DNA from: Candidatus Caldilinea saccharophila
GTDB taxonomy: Bacteria > Chloroflexota > Anaerolineae > Caldilineales > Caldilineaceae
NCBI GenBank assembly: GCA_016710365.1
Contig: JADJVW010000067.1
Coordinates: 1-8,430 of the forward strand
Direction: 5' to 3'
Length of the DNA stretch: 8,430 nt
In this document: positions 7,474 to 8,430 of the stretch, one piece after another
Numbering within the stretch: position 1 is the first letter of the stretch
Layout: each line of letters begins with the position of its first letter
Notes under the pieces: generated by a model
Database searches by the model: none
Seen by the model: the letters and a program-made list of their open reading frames with translations, nothing else
Told to the model about the DNA's origin: nothing
Position numbers and translations under genes: made by a program

Positions 7474-7921
7474 ATGCTGACGGCAATGGATATCCAGGAA
7501 ATCAAGAACCTGATGTACACATACGCACGGTGTTGATCAGCGTGATCACGTTCGCCCGGGCGAGATGCTCTGCGAAAGGGGCGATCTTGTCGAACCGTGG
7601 TGAGGGTCGAGCCCTGGCGGGCGCGGATGTTGTGCGCGCTGCCAGATCGCAACAATACAGTGATGCCGGACGGCACCGCAGGCATGAAGCACCCGTGACC
7701 AATATCACTGTTTCACCCAGGCAGGATAGGCAGCGCCGGTCGTCGCGACGAGCTGCTTCACCGTGTTTCAGGCGACATCTGTGCTCCCCCTTCAGCCGAT
7801 CGTCATGGGACGGTATGAAGATCGGTTTGTACTGGATGGCGACGTCTGGCGATTCGACGAGAAGAGCATCCTCGTGGATCTCATGGGCAATCTAAGCGAG
7901 CATCTCAATATCCAGCTTTAG
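7474..7921 (+). CDS. SnoaL-like / NTF2-fold domain protein (frameshifted)
   Basis: This family forms small alpha+beta cone-fold proteins of about 130-170 residues that act as hydratases, isomerases or cyclases, or as partners of ring dioxygenases. From ATG 7474 the frame reads MLTAMDIQEIKNLMYTYARC, the usual first helices, then breaks; VDQRDH follows one base later. The middle is scrambled, but KHPVTNITV (about 7685-7712) fits the conserved HxxTN strand, and FTVFQATS with LPLQPIVMGRYEDRF (to about 7829) fits the barrel strands. The last part, 7805-7921, is a clean frame: MGRYEDRFVLDGDVWRFDEK, then LVDLMGNLSEHL and the stop TAG 7919-7921. Restored length is about 149 residues. It begins 55 bases after the receptor and ends 46 bases before the VOC gene, so it is probably cotranscribed. 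No catalytic residue can be assigned with certainty, and the reaction is unknown. Confidence 0.78.
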
Positions 7922-7952
7922 CTGGCGCCAGATGCCGTACCGGACATCTACT

Positions 7953-7961
7953 GGAGAAGAG
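7953..7961 (+). promoter_or_regulatory. Ribosome binding site of the VOC gene
   Basis: GGAGAAGAG ends six bases before ATG 7968 and supports that start over the ATG at 7932. Confidence 0.55.
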
Positions 7962-7967
7962 AACAAT

Positions 7968-8430
7968 ATGACTGGCGTTCCCTGCAAATTGTCGATGCCA
8001 AACCAGGTGGGCTTCGCGGTAACAAGCGTCGATGCCACGCTCGCGCATTATCAGAACGCTTTCGCTCACCGGAACCGTGCAGCATGCGGAATTGGAATGA
8101 GCGTTGCGCTTATCTCTACCACGGCAAGTTCGCGTTGCCTGCTCAAGATCGGAGTCATTGCGCTGGAGGGTATTGATCTGGAGTTCAATATCGAGGTCAT
8201 CATCGATGGCGAGCATCCGGCAAAGGATCATCTACAGAGCCACAGGGAGGGCGTGAACTATCTCGGTTCTTTGTCGACGATGTCGCCGCAATTCTCCGGG
8301 ACATCCCGTCGTCGCTTCTGGTGACGTGGCCATCGAAGGTACATTCGAGACGGACACTGGCGTACGCGGTCGCTTTGTCTACCTGGAGAATATCGCTGGC
8401 GGCCCGATGTACGAAGTGATGGCTCCCGGT
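7968..8430 (+). CDS. VOC-family (glyoxalase-fold) protein, partial at the window end, frameshifted
   Basis: VOC proteins are metal-dependent lyases, epimerases, isomerases or dioxygenases built from paired beta-alpha-beta-beta-beta modules. From ATG 7968 the frame reads MTGVPCKLSMPNQVGFAVTS then VDATLAHYQNAF, the first module with its usual GxAVxxxDxTLxHY pattern. After a shift, AYLYHGKFALP is seen. The frame then resumes with GIDLEFNIEVIIDGEHPAKD and HLQSHREGVNYLG (about 8169-8267). FFVDDVAAILRDI and, at the end, VAIEGTFETDTGVRGRFVYL with ENIAGGPMYEVMAPG complete the second module. The pattern resembles the Glyoxalase_4 branch (methylmalonyl-CoA-epimerase-like), where the metal ligands are a His/Gln early, a His in the middle and a Glu near the end. 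The Glu of YEVMAP could be the last; the middle His is Asn here (EGVNYLG where EGxHHLG is usual). The stop lies beyond the window. The substrate is unknown. Confidence 0.83.

Overview
The window reads as a chromosomal segment of a Gram-negative proteobacterium. The evidence is a TonB-dependent outer-membrane receptor whose N-terminus (EEIIVTAQKRE) is typical of sphingomonads and gammaproteobacteria, a short-form proteobacterial-type IlvD, an arm-domain phage-type integrase and an IS630-family transposase. The class cannot be fixed from these genes alone.

Layout. (1) 1-350, plus strand: the C-terminal part of an NADPH-dependent FMN reductase family flavoprotein, cut by the window edge. (2) 438-2122, minus strand, convergent with it: a nearly complete dihydroxy-acid dehydratase (ilvD). 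(3) 2123-2750: about 630 bases without a recognisable gene, holding a perfect 7-bp hairpin and two sets of short direct repeats close to the integrase. (4) 2751-~3409, plus strand: the N-terminal two thirds of a tyrosine recombinase, cut off before its catalytic domain by (5) an IS630-family element (~3395-4544) with a decayed transposase. (6) ~4545-4954: a stretch I cannot assign. (7) 4978-5005: a good sigma70-type promoter in an AT-rich patch, then three closely spaced plus-strand genes: a TonB-dependent receptor (5095-7418), a SnoaL-like/NTF2-fold protein (7474-7921) and a VOC (glyoxalase-fold) protein (7968 to the window end). The last three look like one transcription unit for uptake and conversion of a small organic substrate. 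The substrate cannot be told from the sequence.

Quality warning. Nearly every gene, including the housekeeping gene ilvD, is broken by single-base indels. The protein family can be followed across frames by reading all three together. Because intact-looking family sequence resumes after each break, and the breaks occur in conserved and selfish genes alike, an error-prone sequence (for example uncorrected long reads) is a simpler explanation than decay of everything. Only the integrase truncation is clearly structural. Gene ends given here are restored ends; the literal open frames are shorter.

I found no convincing new system. The parts most worth a second look are the receptor-SnoaL-VOC cluster, the nested integrase/IS630 junction, the repeat cluster before the integrase, and the unassigned 4545-4954 stretch.
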